The notes under the pieces are model-generated. The model worked only from the letters and a program-made list of their open reading frames with translations, made no database searches and was not told the origin of the DNA. The translations under genes and the position numbers were made by a program. Below are positions 44,351 to 52,702 of a stretch of DNA of 64,000 nucleotides, piece by piece. Positions within the stretch are counted from its first letter, which is position 1; every line of letters starts with the position of its first letter. This stretch comes from Paracoccus binzhouensis (GTDB lineage Bacteria > Pseudomonadota > Alphaproteobacteria > Rhodobacterales > Rhodobacteraceae): the NCBI RefSeq assembly GCF_016446475.1, contig NZ_JAEHFP010000008.1, positions 1 through 64,000 on the forward strand, written 5' to 3'.

Positions 44351-44641
44351 CTAGCGGTCATCCTCGCGGATGGAGGACGGGTGGCGCAGCAGCGGCGTCA
44401 CCGCGATCTGCATGAAGGGAAACAGCGGCAGGCCGGACAGGATCTCGTGCAGCTCGGCGTTGTCCTGCACCTCGAAGACGCTGAAATTCGCGTATTCGCC
44501 GGCCAGCCGCCAGATGTGGCGCCACTTGCCGCTGCGCTGCAATTCCTGGGAATAGGCCTTTTCGCGGGCGAGGATCTCGGCCACCTGCTCGTGCGGCAGG
44601 TCGTAGGGGATCTTCACGTCCATCCGAACATGGAACAGCAT
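44351..44641 (-). CDS. catC: Muconolactone delta-isomerase
   Basis: A 96-residue ferredoxin-like protein, the usual CatC length, forming a decamer. The opening LFHVRMDVKIPYDLP and the core REKAYSQELQRSGKWRHIWR with catalytic acid/base region, then SVFEVQDNAELHEILSGLPLFPFM, are diagnostic. It converts muconolactone into beta-ketoadipate enol-lactone, the PcaD substrate. Eleven bases separate it from catB. Confidence 0.95.
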   Translation of the reverse strand: MLFHVRMDVKIPYDLPHEQVAEILAREKAYSQELQRSGKWRHIWRLAGEYANFSVFEVQDNAELHEILSGLPLFPFMQIAVTPLLRHPSSIREDDR

Positions 44642-44652
44642 GGCGGACCTCC

Positions 44653-45825
44653 TCAGTTGGTCTTGCGACGGAAACCGTCGCGGGCAAAGAAGGCCACGCG
44701 GTCCTCGTCCAGTTCGATGCCAAGGCCGGGGCCCGAGGGCACGGTCAGTTCGAAATCGCTGTAATCCAGCGGCGCGCGCAGGATCTCCTCGGTCAGCAGC
44801 AAGGGGCCGAACAGCTCGGTGCCCCATTGCAGGTTGGCGAAGGTCGAGAAGGCATGGGCCGAGGCGACAGTGCCGACCGCGCCTTCCAGCATGGTGCCGC
44901 CGTAAAGGCCGATCCCGGCCGCATCGGCGATGGCCGCCACGCGCAGGGCGTTGAACGGGCCGCCGCATTGCTCGATCTTGACGGCAAAGACATCGGCGCC
45001 GTGGACCCGGGCCAGCTCGAAGGCCGATTCCGGGCCCGAGAGCGATTCATCGGCCATCAGCGCCGTGGGGAAGCGGCGCACCAGCCGCCCCAGAGCCGCC
45101 GCCGAAGCCACCGGCTGTTCGACCAGCTCGCAGCCGGCATCGGCCAGCGCCGCCATGCCAAGCGTGGCCTCGGTCTCGCTCCAGGCCATGTTCACATCGA
45201 CGCGCACTGCGGCACGGTCCCCCAGCGCGCGTTTGATCGCGGCAACATGGGCAACGTCCTCGCGCAGCGCGCGAGCGCCGATCTTCAGCTTGAAGATGCG
45301 GTGGCGGCGCCGGTCCAGCATCTCCTCGGCCTCGGCGATGTCGCGGGCGGTGTCGCCCGAGGCCAGCGTCCAGGCAACCGGCAGCCGGTCGCGGCGCCGC
45401 CCGCCCAGCAGCTCGCTGACCGGCAGGCCCAGCCGCTTGCCATGGGCATCCAGCAGCGCGGTCTCGACGGCGCTTTTGGCGAAGCGGTTCTCCTTGACCA
45501 GCTTGCCGATGCGCGCCATCAGCGCCTGGATGCGGGTCGCGTCCTGGCCCAGCATGGCGGCGGCGACATAGGTGTCGATGGCCAGCTTCATGCTTTCGGG
45601 GCTTTCGCCGCCATAGGCCAGCCCGCCGATGGTCGTGCCCTCGCCGATGCCGATCACGCCGTCGCTGCAGCGGATCTTCACCAGCATCAGGGTCTGGCCG
45701 TTCATCGTGGCGACCGACAGCTTGTGCGGCCGGATGGTGGGCAGATCGACCAGGATGGTCTCGACCCGGTCGATGACCGGGCTGACGGCGGTGGTCGGGG
45801 CGAGGGGTGCGAATGTCTGGTTCAT
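44653..45825 (-). CDS. catB: Muconate cycloisomerase
   Basis: A 390-residue enolase-superfamily enzyme (muconate-lactonising). The catalytic K-x-K is in IFKLKIGARALR; metal ligands are Asp in RVDVNMAW, Glu in LVEQPVAS and Asp in LMADESLSG; the second Lys is in FAVKIEQCGG. The C-terminal GGTMLEGAVGT is typical of CatB. The start at 45825 (MNQTF) is chosen by conservation; upstream codons overlap the operator. It heads the cat-ben transcript, divergent from catR. Confidence 0.94.
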   Translation of the reverse strand: MNQTFAPLAPTTAVSPVIDRVETILVDLPTIRPHKLSVATMNGQTLMLVKIRCSDGVIGIGEGTTIGGLAYGGESPESMKLAIDTYVAAAMLGQDATRIQALMARIGKLVKENRFAKSAVETALLDAHGKRLGLPVSELLGGRRRDRLPVAWTLASGDTARDIAEAEEMLDRRRHRIFKLKIGARALREDVAHVAAIKRALGDRAAVRVDVNMAWSETEATLGMAALADAGCELVEQPVASAAALGRLVRRFPTALMADESLSGPESAFELARVHGADVFAVKIEQCGGPFNALRVAAIADAAGIGLYGGTMLEGAVGTVASAHAFSTFANLQWGTELFGPLLLTEEILRAPLDYSDFELTVPSGPGLGIELDEDRVAFFARDGFRRKTN

Positions 45826-45877
45826 GCCGCCAAGATTGCGGCCCGGCGGTGCGTCCGTCCAACACCGTTTGGGTTTG

Positions 45878-45940
45878 ATACCATGCGCTGAAGGTATTAT
45901 GCTGTGAATTATCCCGCATATCAGCGGATTGATCCGCTGA
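45878..45940. promoter_or_regulatory. Operator region between catB and catR
   Basis: Holds ATACC-N10-GGTAT (45878-45897), a dyad resembling the CatR/BenM site although with a longer spacer, and a perfect hairpin-capable repeat TCAGCGGA-TTGA-TCCGCTGA (45921-45940) nearer catR. The first lies about 55 bp upstream of catB and is the likelier activator site; the second could autoregulate catR. Confidence 0.5.
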
Positions 45941-45991
45941 CGGATACCCAAATCAGGCGCAAGTTTCGCTTGCCGGACAGAAGGGGGGCGC

Positions 45992-46969
45992 ATGGATCTG
46001 CGGCAGTTGCGCTATTTCGTGGCCGTGGCGCGCGAGCGGAACTTCACCCGTGCCGCCGAGACGCTGCACATCGCCCAGCCGCCGCTGAGCCGGCAGATCC
46101 AGCTGCTGGAGGAGGAGCTGGGCGTGACGCTGATCCTGCGCAAGAGCCGCCCGGTGCAGCTGACCGATGCCGGGCGGCTGTTCTATGAACAGGCGCTGCA
46201 GGTGCTGGGCCGCGTCGACCAGATGAAGGACGCCACGCGCCGGGTGGGGCTGAACCAGAACAGCGTGTTCTCGATCGGCTTCGTGGCCTCGACGCTTTAC
46301 GGGGGGCTGCCCTCGCTGGTCCGCAAGCTGCGCCACCGCGCGCCCGAACTGGATATCCGGCTGCTGGAGATGCTGTCGGTGCAGCAGATCCCCGCCCTGA
46401 AGGAGGGGCGTATCGACGTGGGTTTCGGCCGGCTGCGGCACAGCGATCCGAACGTGGTCGGCACGCTTTTGCGCGAGGAGCGGCTGGTCGTCGCCCTGCC
46501 GCCCGGCACGCCGCTGGCCGACCAGGACGCGCCCCTGCCGCTGGCGGCGCTGGCCGGCCAGACGCTGATCCTCTATCCCAAGGAGCCGCGGCCCAGCTAT
46601 GCCGACCATGTCATGCAGCTGCTGCAGGACCAGGAAGTGCGCCCCGCCGAGGTGGTCGAGGTGCGCGAGATCCAGACCGCGCTGGGGCTGGTGGCGGCCG
46701 AGGCGGGGCTTTGCGTCATCCCCTCCTCGGCGCGGCAGATGCGCTCGGACCTGGTCTATCGGCCTGTCGAGGGCACGCGCGCAACCTCGCCGGTGATCAT
46801 GAACCACCGCGCCGGGGACAATTCGCGCATCCTGGCGCTGATCAAGGACCTGATCCGCGAGATGTATGCCGAGGCGCCGCCCTGGCTGCACAGCAACAAC
46901 ATCGCCACGCCGGACATCGCCGACATGGCCGATCCCTTCGCCGCGCCTGGCCGCGGCAGGCCCAAATAG
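45992..46969 (+). CDS. catR: LysR-type regulator of the cat/ben genes
   Basis: A 325-residue LTTR. The N-terminal winged helix is MDLRQLRYFVAVARERNFTRAAE followed by LHIAQPPLSRQIQLLEEELG. The effector domain has SIGFVASTLYGGLPSLVRKLR and LTLILYP-like PLAALAGQTLILYPKEPRP, close to CatM/BenM/CatR, which sense cis,cis-muconate. Divergent placement against catB supports that role. The C-terminus is ~15 residues longer than usual (PDIADMADPFAAPGRG). Confidence 0.9.
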   Translation: MDLRQLRYFVAVARERNFTRAAETLHIAQPPLSRQIQLLEEELGVTLILRKSRPVQLTDAGRLFYEQALQVLGRVDQMKDATRRVGLNQNSVFSIGFVASTLYGGLPSLVRKLRHRAPELDIRLLEMLSVQQIPALKEGRIDVGFGRLRHSDPNVVGTLLREERLVVALPPGTPLADQDAPLPLAALAGQTLILYPKEPRPSYADHVMQLLQDQEVRPAEVVEVREIQTALGLVAAEAGLCVIPSSARQMRSDLVYRPVEGTRATSPVIMNHRAGDNSRILALIKDLIREMYAEAPPWLHSNNIATPDIADMADPFAAPGRGRPK

Positions 46970-47057
46970 GGCGGCGCGCAGCGGGTTCCGGCGGAATCGC
47001 GCCGATGGCTTTCACCCCAAGCTTGTGCAGGCGCGGACCCCCGGGCGTAATCCCGGC

Positions 47058-47633
47058 ATGACGGAAACGCGACGGACCTCTCTGCTTCGGCGTCTGAGGC
47101 TGCGCCTCGCGGCCTCGGTCGGGGTCGCGGCCGCAGTGCTGGTCGGCCTGTGGCTGAAGGTCCAGGATGCCCGTGCGCCGCAGGAACCGCCGGCGGTGAC
47201 CCTTGGGCAGGCGGTCGATCAGGGCCGGACCGAGATCACGCCGCTGTCCCTGTCGCTGGCGCCGCCGGAACGCGCGGGCGAGCCGGGGCGGCTGCTGCTG
47301 CGCGCCCGGCTGCTGAACCTGACCGGAGAGTCCCAGTTCGCGGTCTTCGGCTTCCCGCCGCATCCGCCCGAGCTTGCCTCCGGCGGTGTGGTCTGGCCCG
47401 AGCCCGAGGTCACGCTGGACCGCGACGGCGAGCTGCTGGCGCAGCTGCATCCGCGCCTGGCCGAGCGGGTGACGCTGGCCTGGCAGCTTCCGCCGGACTG
47501 GCAGCCCGGCCCGGTCTCGCTGACCTTCCACCGGCAGATCTTCAAGCTCAGGGACAATCTCTACGGCATGTCGAACTGGCTGCTGTTCCAGCCCGCCGCC
47601 CGCATGACCATCATGCCCGAGGGCGCGCCATGA
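47058..47633 (+). CDS. Uncharacterised membrane-anchored protein, gene 1 of three
   Basis: A 191-residue protein with one N-terminal helix (about residues 18-34, ASVGVAAAVLVGLWL) after an arginine-rich cytoplasmic start, and a beta-rich presumably periplasmic domain (RLLLRARLLNLTGESQFAVFG). No enzyme motif is visible. I do not recognise the family. It is linked by an ATGA overlap to the next gene, which has the same layout. Confidence 0.75.
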   Translation: MTETRRTSLLRRLRLRLAASVGVAAAVLVGLWLKVQDARAPQEPPAVTLGQAVDQGRTEITPLSLSLAPPERAGEPGRLLLRARLLNLTGESQFAVFGFPPHPPELASGGVVWPEPEVTLDRDGELLAQLHPRLAERVTLAWQLPPDWQPGPVSLTFHRQIFKLRDNLYGMSNWLLFQPAARMTIMPEGAP

Positions 47634-48175
47634 TCTGGCCGGGTCGCATTGCCATCGTGCTGGCCGGGGCCGCGCTGCTGGGCGGAATGATGCAGACCGC
47701 CCCCGACTACAACAGTGTCGTGCAGCCCTTCCGCCACCATGTCGCGGCGGGCGGGACGGGTGAGGCGCGCAGCTTTCGCGCCCGTTTCACCGGCCTGCGC
47801 CTGGCCGACCGCATCGCCTTCCGGCATTTCAGCCGCGACCTGGTGCGCGACAGCGACGGCGTTTTCCTGGTCGCCGAGATCGAGGCCGAGGCCAGGCTGG
47901 CCTCGCAGCGCCTCGATGCGGTCTGGCAGGGGGCGAGCGGGCGGCGCTATGCGCTGTCGCGCCGCGCCGAGGGCATTCCGCGCGGGCTGGAAAGCCGCTG
48001 GTTCCAGCCCGGCCTGAGCAACCGCGCCGTCGCGGTCTTCGAGCTGCCCGAGGACGAGGTGGCGGGCGGTGCGCTGGTGCTGACGGGCGGTTTCATCGCG
48101 GTTTTCGACAGTGCCCTGTATCTGGCACCGCCGGCCCTGCCCGAGCGCCAGCCGATCATCCGGTTCGAACCATGA
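47630..48175 (+). CDS. Uncharacterised membrane-anchored protein, gene 2 of three
   Basis: A 181-residue protein with an N-terminal helix or signal anchor (IAIVLAGAALLGGMM) and a beta-sandwich-like domain: VFLVAEIEAEARLASQRLDAVW, GRRYALSRRAEGIP, WFQPGLSNRAVAVFELPED. The last pattern resembles DUF4352/telokin-like immunoprotective domains, which often read 'LQPGxxxxGVLVFEVP'; the resemblance is from memory. Overlaps both neighbours by four bases. Confidence 0.75.
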   Translation: MIWPGRIAIVLAGAALLGGMMQTAPDYNSVVQPFRHHVAAGGTGEARSFRARFTGLRLADRIAFRHFSRDLVRDSDGVFLVAEIEAEARLASQRLDAVWQGASGRRYALSRRAEGIPRGLESRWFQPGLSNRAVAVFELPEDEVAGGALVLTGGFIAVFDSALYLAPPALPERQPIIRFEP

Positions 48176-48723
48176 GACATCTGCTGTGGATCATCCTTGC
48201 CGCGGTCCTGCTGCTTGCCAACGTCGTGGTCGCGGGCTGGACCGAGATCACCGACCTGCGCCGCGCCCGCGAATGGCGGGTGGTGCAGGCCGGCGCGGCG
48301 GGGGCCGGGCTGCGCGGCGTGCATGTCCGGGTCGATCAGGTCTGGGCGGGCACCGCGCCCGACCTGTCCGAGCGGGCGCTGGTGCTGGTCCGTCTGGCGC
48401 TGCGCGGTCCCGAACCGGCGCGGCAGGGCTGGACCGGCTGCGACGTCAGCCTGCGCGATGCGGCGGATCGGGTCTGGCTGCCGCTGATCAGCGCCGATTC
48501 CGCGGGTGCCGTCCGGGTGCTTTCCCCCGACGGCGAGGACAACGGGCGCTGCAACCCCGTCCCCCATGACGCGCCGCCGGACGGGCAGGAGTTCCTGTCG
48601 GACCAGATTTTCCTGGTGCCTGCCGAATTGCTGAAGGGCGCGCGGCTGCGCGTCTCGGCCTGGGGGACGCGGCCCGAGGCGCTGGAATTCCCGGTCAAGC
48701 CGGTTCTGCGCGACCTGCACTAG
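48172..48723 (+). CDS. Uncharacterised membrane-anchored protein, gene 3 of three
   Basis: A 183-residue protein with one N-terminal helix (HLLWIILAAVLLLANVVVA) and a beta-rich domain with two cysteines (GWTGCDVSL, DNGRCNPVP) placed to form a disulfide in the periplasm. FLVPAELLKGARLRVS again resembles the 'fxVPxe' strand of the preceding protein. The 3' end overlaps the convergent membrane-protein gene by 29 bp. Confidence 0.75.
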   Translation: MRHLLWIILAAVLLLANVVVAGWTEITDLRRAREWRVVQAGAAGAGLRGVHVRVDQVWAGTAPDLSERALVLVRLALRGPEPARQGWTGCDVSLRDAADRVWLPLISADSAGAVRVLSPDGEDNGRCNPVPHDAPPDGQEFLSDQIFLVPAELLKGARLRVSAWGTRPEALEFPVKPVLRDLH

Positions 48724-50017
48724 CGGCGCGGGCCGCCTGCGCCCGCCCGGCCAGTTCCAGCCCGGCGGCGAGGATGCAGAATTGCACGACGCAGACCAGC
48801 ACCCCGCCCTGCGGCTGGCCGGGCGCGCCGAAAAGCAGGCCCAGCGGATATTGCGCCACCTCCCAGACCGACAGGTCCTGCGGCCCGATCAGCTCGGCCA
48901 GCCCGACCCAGGCCCAGCGGCCCGCCCAGTCGGCCAGCCGCCACAGCACCAGCACCGAGACGGTCAGCGCGAAGCCCGCCGACCCGGCCAGCAGCACGCC
49001 GTTCGCCACCGCATGCCAGCGCCTGACCAGCCCGGCCCAGAAATGCCCCAGGAAATCGGTCAGCGGCTTCGGCAGCCCCTGCCAGCGGTCCAGCACCTTG
49101 CCGGCCGAGCGCCGCGTCTCCTCGGACATCATGTTCAGGTCGTGGCCATAGACGATGGCGCCGAGGTTGAACCAGATCAGCGGCAGCAGCGCATACCAGA
49201 ACAGCCGGGTCAGCCAGGGCCAGGGCTGGAACACGGGCGGCCAGTCCACCGGGCGGCGCGCGGCATCGACGACCTCGGCCGCGGCCGGCGGGAACAGGTT
49301 CTGCCACAGCTCGCCGGGCGAGGGCAGCTGGGCCAGCCACGCGACGAAGCCCTCCTGCCAGCCCGAGATGACGTAAAGGCCCAGCACCGCCCAGCTCGCC
49401 TCGCAGGCGACGACCAGCAGCGGCCAGATCCCGGCCTCGCTGCGCTTGTGCATGGCCTTGGCGCCGCGCCGGATCGCCCAGATCAGCAGCACCGCCACCA
49501 CCACCCAGAGCGTGCTCTGCACCTCCAGCGCGGTGGGTGCGCGCTCGGGCGAGACCTCCGTAAAGTCGATGCGCTCCATCGAGGTGGACAGGAACGCCTT
49601 GGAATAGTCGCGCAGCGTGTTCCCGAGCAGGCCCCAGCCGGCATAATAGCCGTAGAACGGGATCAGCACCGCCAGCAGCGCCCCGGCCAGCATGCCGATG
49701 CCCGGAGCTTCGGCTGCGTCTTCCCCCGCGGTCGGCGCCTCGCGGCGGCGCCTGGCGCGAAAGCGCAGCACCGGCAGCCCGTCGCGCAGGATGACGAACA
49801 TGGCGACGAACAATACCAGCTGCAGCAGGATCACCGGCACCAGCGCGATCAGCCCGGCCAGCCGGTCGGCGAAGCCGATCTCGACCGCCAGCATCATCAG
49901 CACCCGGCCCACCAGGTCGCCGGCCAGCCAGGTGGCGGCCAGCACCGCGCCGTAGTCCCGAAACAGCCGCGCCGCCAGCAGGACATGCTGGCGCAGGATA
50001 TGCAGGTCCCCGGTCAT
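48695..50017 (-). CDS. Uncharacterised polytopic membrane protein
   Basis: A 440-residue protein with roughly eight hydrophobic segments, e.g. LIALVPVILLQLVLFVAMFV, IGMLAGALLAVLIPFYGYYA, PWPWLTRLFWYALLPLIWFN. The loops carry WQGLPKPLTDFLGHFWAGLVRRWHAV. No transporter or enzyme signature was recognised. Its start lies 41 bp after the stop of the 219-residue gene, so they form one transcript that converges on the three small envelope genes. Confidence 0.75.
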   Translation of the reverse strand: MTGDLHILRQHVLLAARLFRDYGAVLAATWLAGDLVGRVLMMLAVEIGFADRLAGLIALVPVILLQLVLFVAMFVILRDGLPVLRFRARRRREAPTAGEDAAEAPGIGMLAGALLAVLIPFYGYYAGWGLLGNTLRDYSKAFLSTSMERIDFTEVSPERAPTALEVQSTLWVVVAVLLIWAIRRGAKAMHKRSEAGIWPLLVVACEASWAVLGLYVISGWQEGFVAWLAQLPSPGELWQNLFPPAAAEVVDAARRPVDWPPVFQPWPWLTRLFWYALLPLIWFNLGAIVYGHDLNMMSEETRRSAGKVLDRWQGLPKPLTDFLGHFWAGLVRRWHAVANGVLLAGSAGFALTVSVLVLWRLADWAGRWAWVGLAELIGPQDLSVWEVAQYPLGLLFGAPGQPQGGVLVCVVQFCILAAGLELAGRAQAARAASAGRAEPA

Positions 50018-50058
50018 GGCCGCAGGATTGCAGGATCGCCCGCGCATCGCAAGCCGGG

Positions 50059-50718
50059 TCAGGGCTGGGCGTCGTCGGCGTGGCGGCCAAGGCCAAGCCC
50101 CATGCCCATGCCTGTCCCGCCGCCCATGCCGCCTCCGCCCCCACCGCCTCCGCCCTTGCCGCCGGATTCGCCGCGCCCGCCCCGGGACGAGCCGCCGGGC
50201 TGGCGCGCCGGGCCTTGCAGCGGAATGGTCACGTCGCCGGGCACCGGCGCGAGGTCCAGCGCCTTGCGGATGAAGTCGCGCAGCGATGCCACCAGTTCGG
50301 CCGTGTGGATCGGCCGGCCCGCGGCCATCTCGGTGGCGGCCTGGCTGGCCATGCGGACCTGGTCCTCGGTGCCCAGCAGGATGATGTCCGACAGCGCCGC
50401 CTCGACCGCGTCGCGGATGCGGCGGGAGCGGTCCGAGCCGGCGGCTTCCTCGGCGCCCGCCTCCTGCGCCCTTTGCCGCAGGTCGCGCAGATGCGTCGGA
50501 TCGACCAGCAATTCGCCGGTGAATGACCCGCCCAGCACCTTGTAGGCGGCGATCAGGGTGCGCAGGCGCTCGTTGATCTGGCGGTTCATCCGTTGCTGGC
50601 GCTGCTGGATGGTCAGCAGCATCAGCACCCGGATGCCCACGCCGATCAGCGTGAACAGCGCCAGGCCCAGCAGCGTCGTCAGGATCCCCTGCCACGAGCT
50701 GAAATCGAAATAGCGCAT
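50059..50718 (-). CDS. Uncharacterised single-span protein with glycine/methionine-rich tail
   Basis: A 219-residue protein. An N-terminal helix (ILTTLLGLALFTLIGVGIRVLMLLTI) is followed by a charged helical region with coiled-coil character (QQRQQRMNRQINERLRTLIAAY) and a long helical middle (RRIRDAVEAALSDIILLGTEDQVRMASQAATEMAAG). The last 45 residues are a Gly/Met low-complexity tail. First gene of the minus-strand pair. Confidence 0.75.
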   Translation of the reverse strand: MRYFDFSSWQGILTTLLGLALFTLIGVGIRVLMLLTIQQRQQRMNRQINERLRTLIAAYKVLGGSFTGELLVDPTHLRDLRQRAQEAGAEEAAGSDRSRRIRDAVEAALSDIILLGTEDQVRMASQAATEMAAGRPIHTAELVASLRDFIRKALDLAPVPGDVTIPLQGPARQPGGSSRGGRGESGGKGGGGGGGGGMGGGTGMGMGLGLGRHADDAQP

Positions 50719-50788
50719 CCTCCACCCCCGCCGTGATGGGCCTTTATCCCATCCCCCGACGGCACGGCGCCAGAGGGATTTGCGCCGG

Positions 50789-51196
50789 CTAGCCCTGCTT
50801 GCGGCGCAATTCCGCCTCGCGGGCGCGCAGCTCGGGGGTCAGCTCGGCGCCGAAATCCTCGGCTTCGAAGATCGGGCGCAGCTCCAGCTCGCCGTCGCGG
50901 AACGGGGCCTTTCTCGCCCAGTCCAGCGCTTCCTGCATCGAGGCGACCTGCCAGAGCCAGAAGCCCGCCACCAGCTCCCCGGTTGCGGCGAAGGGTCCGT
51001 CGAGAACCTGCGGCGCGTCCGCGCCGAAGCGGATGCGATGGCCGCGGGCGCTGGGATGCAGCCCCTCGCCGGCCAGCATCACGCCGGCCGTGGTCAGTTC
51101 CTCGTTGAAGCGGGTCATCTCGTCCAGTTCGGCGGTGGTCGGCATGACGCCGGCCTCGCTCTCCTCGCTGGCCTTGACCAATACCATGACGCGCAT
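50789..51196 (-). CDS. YCII-related (DGPF-domain) protein
   Basis: A 135-residue ferredoxin-like protein. MRVMVLVKASEESEAG, RFNEELTTAGVMLAGEGLHPSA, VLDGPFAATGELVAGFWLWQV (the DGPF motif) and a C-terminal ELRPIFEAEDF define the family, which often accompanies ECF sigma factors; none is present here. Function unknown, perhaps small-molecule dehalogenation or isomerisation by analogy. The start follows GAAAGGAGATCGCC. Confidence 0.88.
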   Translation of the reverse strand: MRVMVLVKASEESEAGVMPTTAELDEMTRFNEELTTAGVMLAGEGLHPSARGHRIRFGADAPQVLDGPFAATGELVAGFWLWQVASMQEALDWARKAPFRDGELELRPIFEAEDFGAELTPELRAREAELRRKQG

Positions 51197-51310
51197 GGCG
51201 ATCTCCTTTCCTCGGGTTGAGCATCGCGTCGGATGCAAGGACCAAGGAACGATCGGCGGGCATGGATTCCGACAGCCGCGCGAAGAAATTTCCGCGCGGC
51301 GGCCGGGCGG

Positions 51311-52699
51311 CTAGATGTGCAGCGCGTGACCCAGGGCGCGCAGGCAGGCCTCGTGCAGCGCTTCGCCGCGGGTCGGGTGGGCGTGGATGGTGCCGGTGAT
51401 GTCTTCGAGCCTTGCGCCCATCTCCAGCGCCAGCGCGAAGCCGCCCGCCATTTCGGCCACGCCGGCGCCGACGGCCTGGATCCCCAGCACCTCATGCGTG
51501 TCGGGCCGGGCGGTGACGCGGATGAAGCCCGCCTCGTCGCCCGCCGTCATCGCCCGGCCGTTGGCTGCGAAGGGGAACAGGCCCGTCACGACGTCCTGGC
51601 CCTGGGCCTTGGCCTCGTCGGGGGACAGGCCGACGCTGACGATCTCGGGATCGGTGAAGCAGACCGCCGGGATGGCGCGCTTGTCCCAGACCCGGGGCTG
51701 GCCCGCGACCAGTTCCGCCACCATCTCGCCCTGGGCCATGGCGCGATGGGCGAGCATCGGCTCGCCGGTCACGTCGCCGATGGCCAGCACCCCGGTCATC
51801 GAGGTGCGGCAGCGCTCGTCGATGCGGATATAGGGGCCGGCCATGTCCAGCCGCAGCCCGTCCAGCCCGGCGCCGGTGGCGCGCGGGCGGCGGCCGACCG
51901 TCACCAGCACCTTGTCGGCGGCGATGTCCTCGGCCCCGTCCACGCCGGCGACGCGCAGCGCGCCGCTGTCCGACAGCCCGCCGGCCCGTGCCCCGGTCAG
52001 CACGCGGATGCCCAGCTGGGTCAGGCGCTGCGCCACCGGCCGGGTCAGCTCGGCGTCATATTGCGGCAGGATGCGCGGCGCGGCCTCGACCACCGTGACC
52101 TGTGAGCCCAGCTTGGCGAAGGCGATGCCCAGTTCCAGCCCGATATAGCCGCCGCCGACCACGGCCAGCCGCTCGGGCACCTCGGTCAGCGCCAGCGCCC
52201 CGGTCGAGGAGATCACCTTGCCGCCGAAGGGCAGGGCCGGCACCTCGATCGGCTCCGAGCCGGTGGCGATGACCAGGACCTCGGTGCGGATCTGCACCGG
52301 GCCCTCGGGCGTCTCGACCAGCACGGTCTTGCCGTCGCGCACCGTGGCCCGGCCGGTCACCAGCCGCACCTTGGCCTTGCGCAGAAGCGTCGCCACGCCG
52401 CCGGTCAGGCGCTCGACGATGCCGTCCTTCCAGGCCATGGTGGCGGCCAGGTCCAGCGTCGCGCCGCCGGCCGAGATGCCCATGGCCGGCGTCGCGGCAA
52501 GCTGGGTCAGGCGGTGGAATTCCTCGGCCGCATGGATCAGCGCCTTGGAGGGGATGCAGCCGACGTTGAGGCAGGTGCCCCCCGGCGGCTCGGCATCGAC
52601 GATGACCGTATCGACGCCCAGCTGCCCGGCGCGGATGGCGCAGACATAGCCGCCGGGGCCGGCGCCGATGACCAGCAGCCTGCATTGGATCTCGCGCAT
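51311..52699 (-). CDS. lpdV: Dihydrolipoyl dehydrogenase (E3) of the branched-chain complex
   Basis: A 462-residue flavoprotein. FAD motif LLVIGAGPGGYVCAIRAGQLG, redox-active disulfide GGTCLNVGCIPSKAL, NAD motif LAVVGGGYIGLELGIAF, and the C-terminal HAHPTRGEALHEA with catalytic His/Glu are intact. It reoxidises lipoamide on the E2 encoded four bases upstream. The operon position makes it the dedicated E3 of the bkd complex. Confidence 0.95.
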   Translation of the reverse strand: MREIQCRLLVIGAGPGGYVCAIRAGQLGVDTVIVDAEPPGGTCLNVGCIPSKALIHAAEEFHRLTQLAATPAMGISAGGATLDLAATMAWKDGIVERLTGGVATLLRKAKVRLVTGRATVRDGKTVLVETPEGPVQIRTEVLVIATGSEPIEVPALPFGGKVISSTGALALTEVPERLAVVGGGYIGLELGIAFAKLGSQVTVVEAAPRILPQYDAELTRPVAQRLTQLGIRVLTGARAGGLSDSGALRVAGVDGAEDIAADKVLVTVGRRPRATGAGLDGLRLDMAGPYIRIDERCRTSMTGVLAIGDVTGEPMLAHRAMAQGEMVAELVAGQPRVWDKRAIPAVCFTDPEIVSVGLSPDEAKAQGQDVVTGLFPFAANGRAMTAGDEAGFIRVTARPDTHEVLGIQAVGAGVAEMAGGFALALEMGARLEDITGTIHAHPTRGEALHEACLRALGHALHI

Positions 52700-52702
52700 C
52701 GC

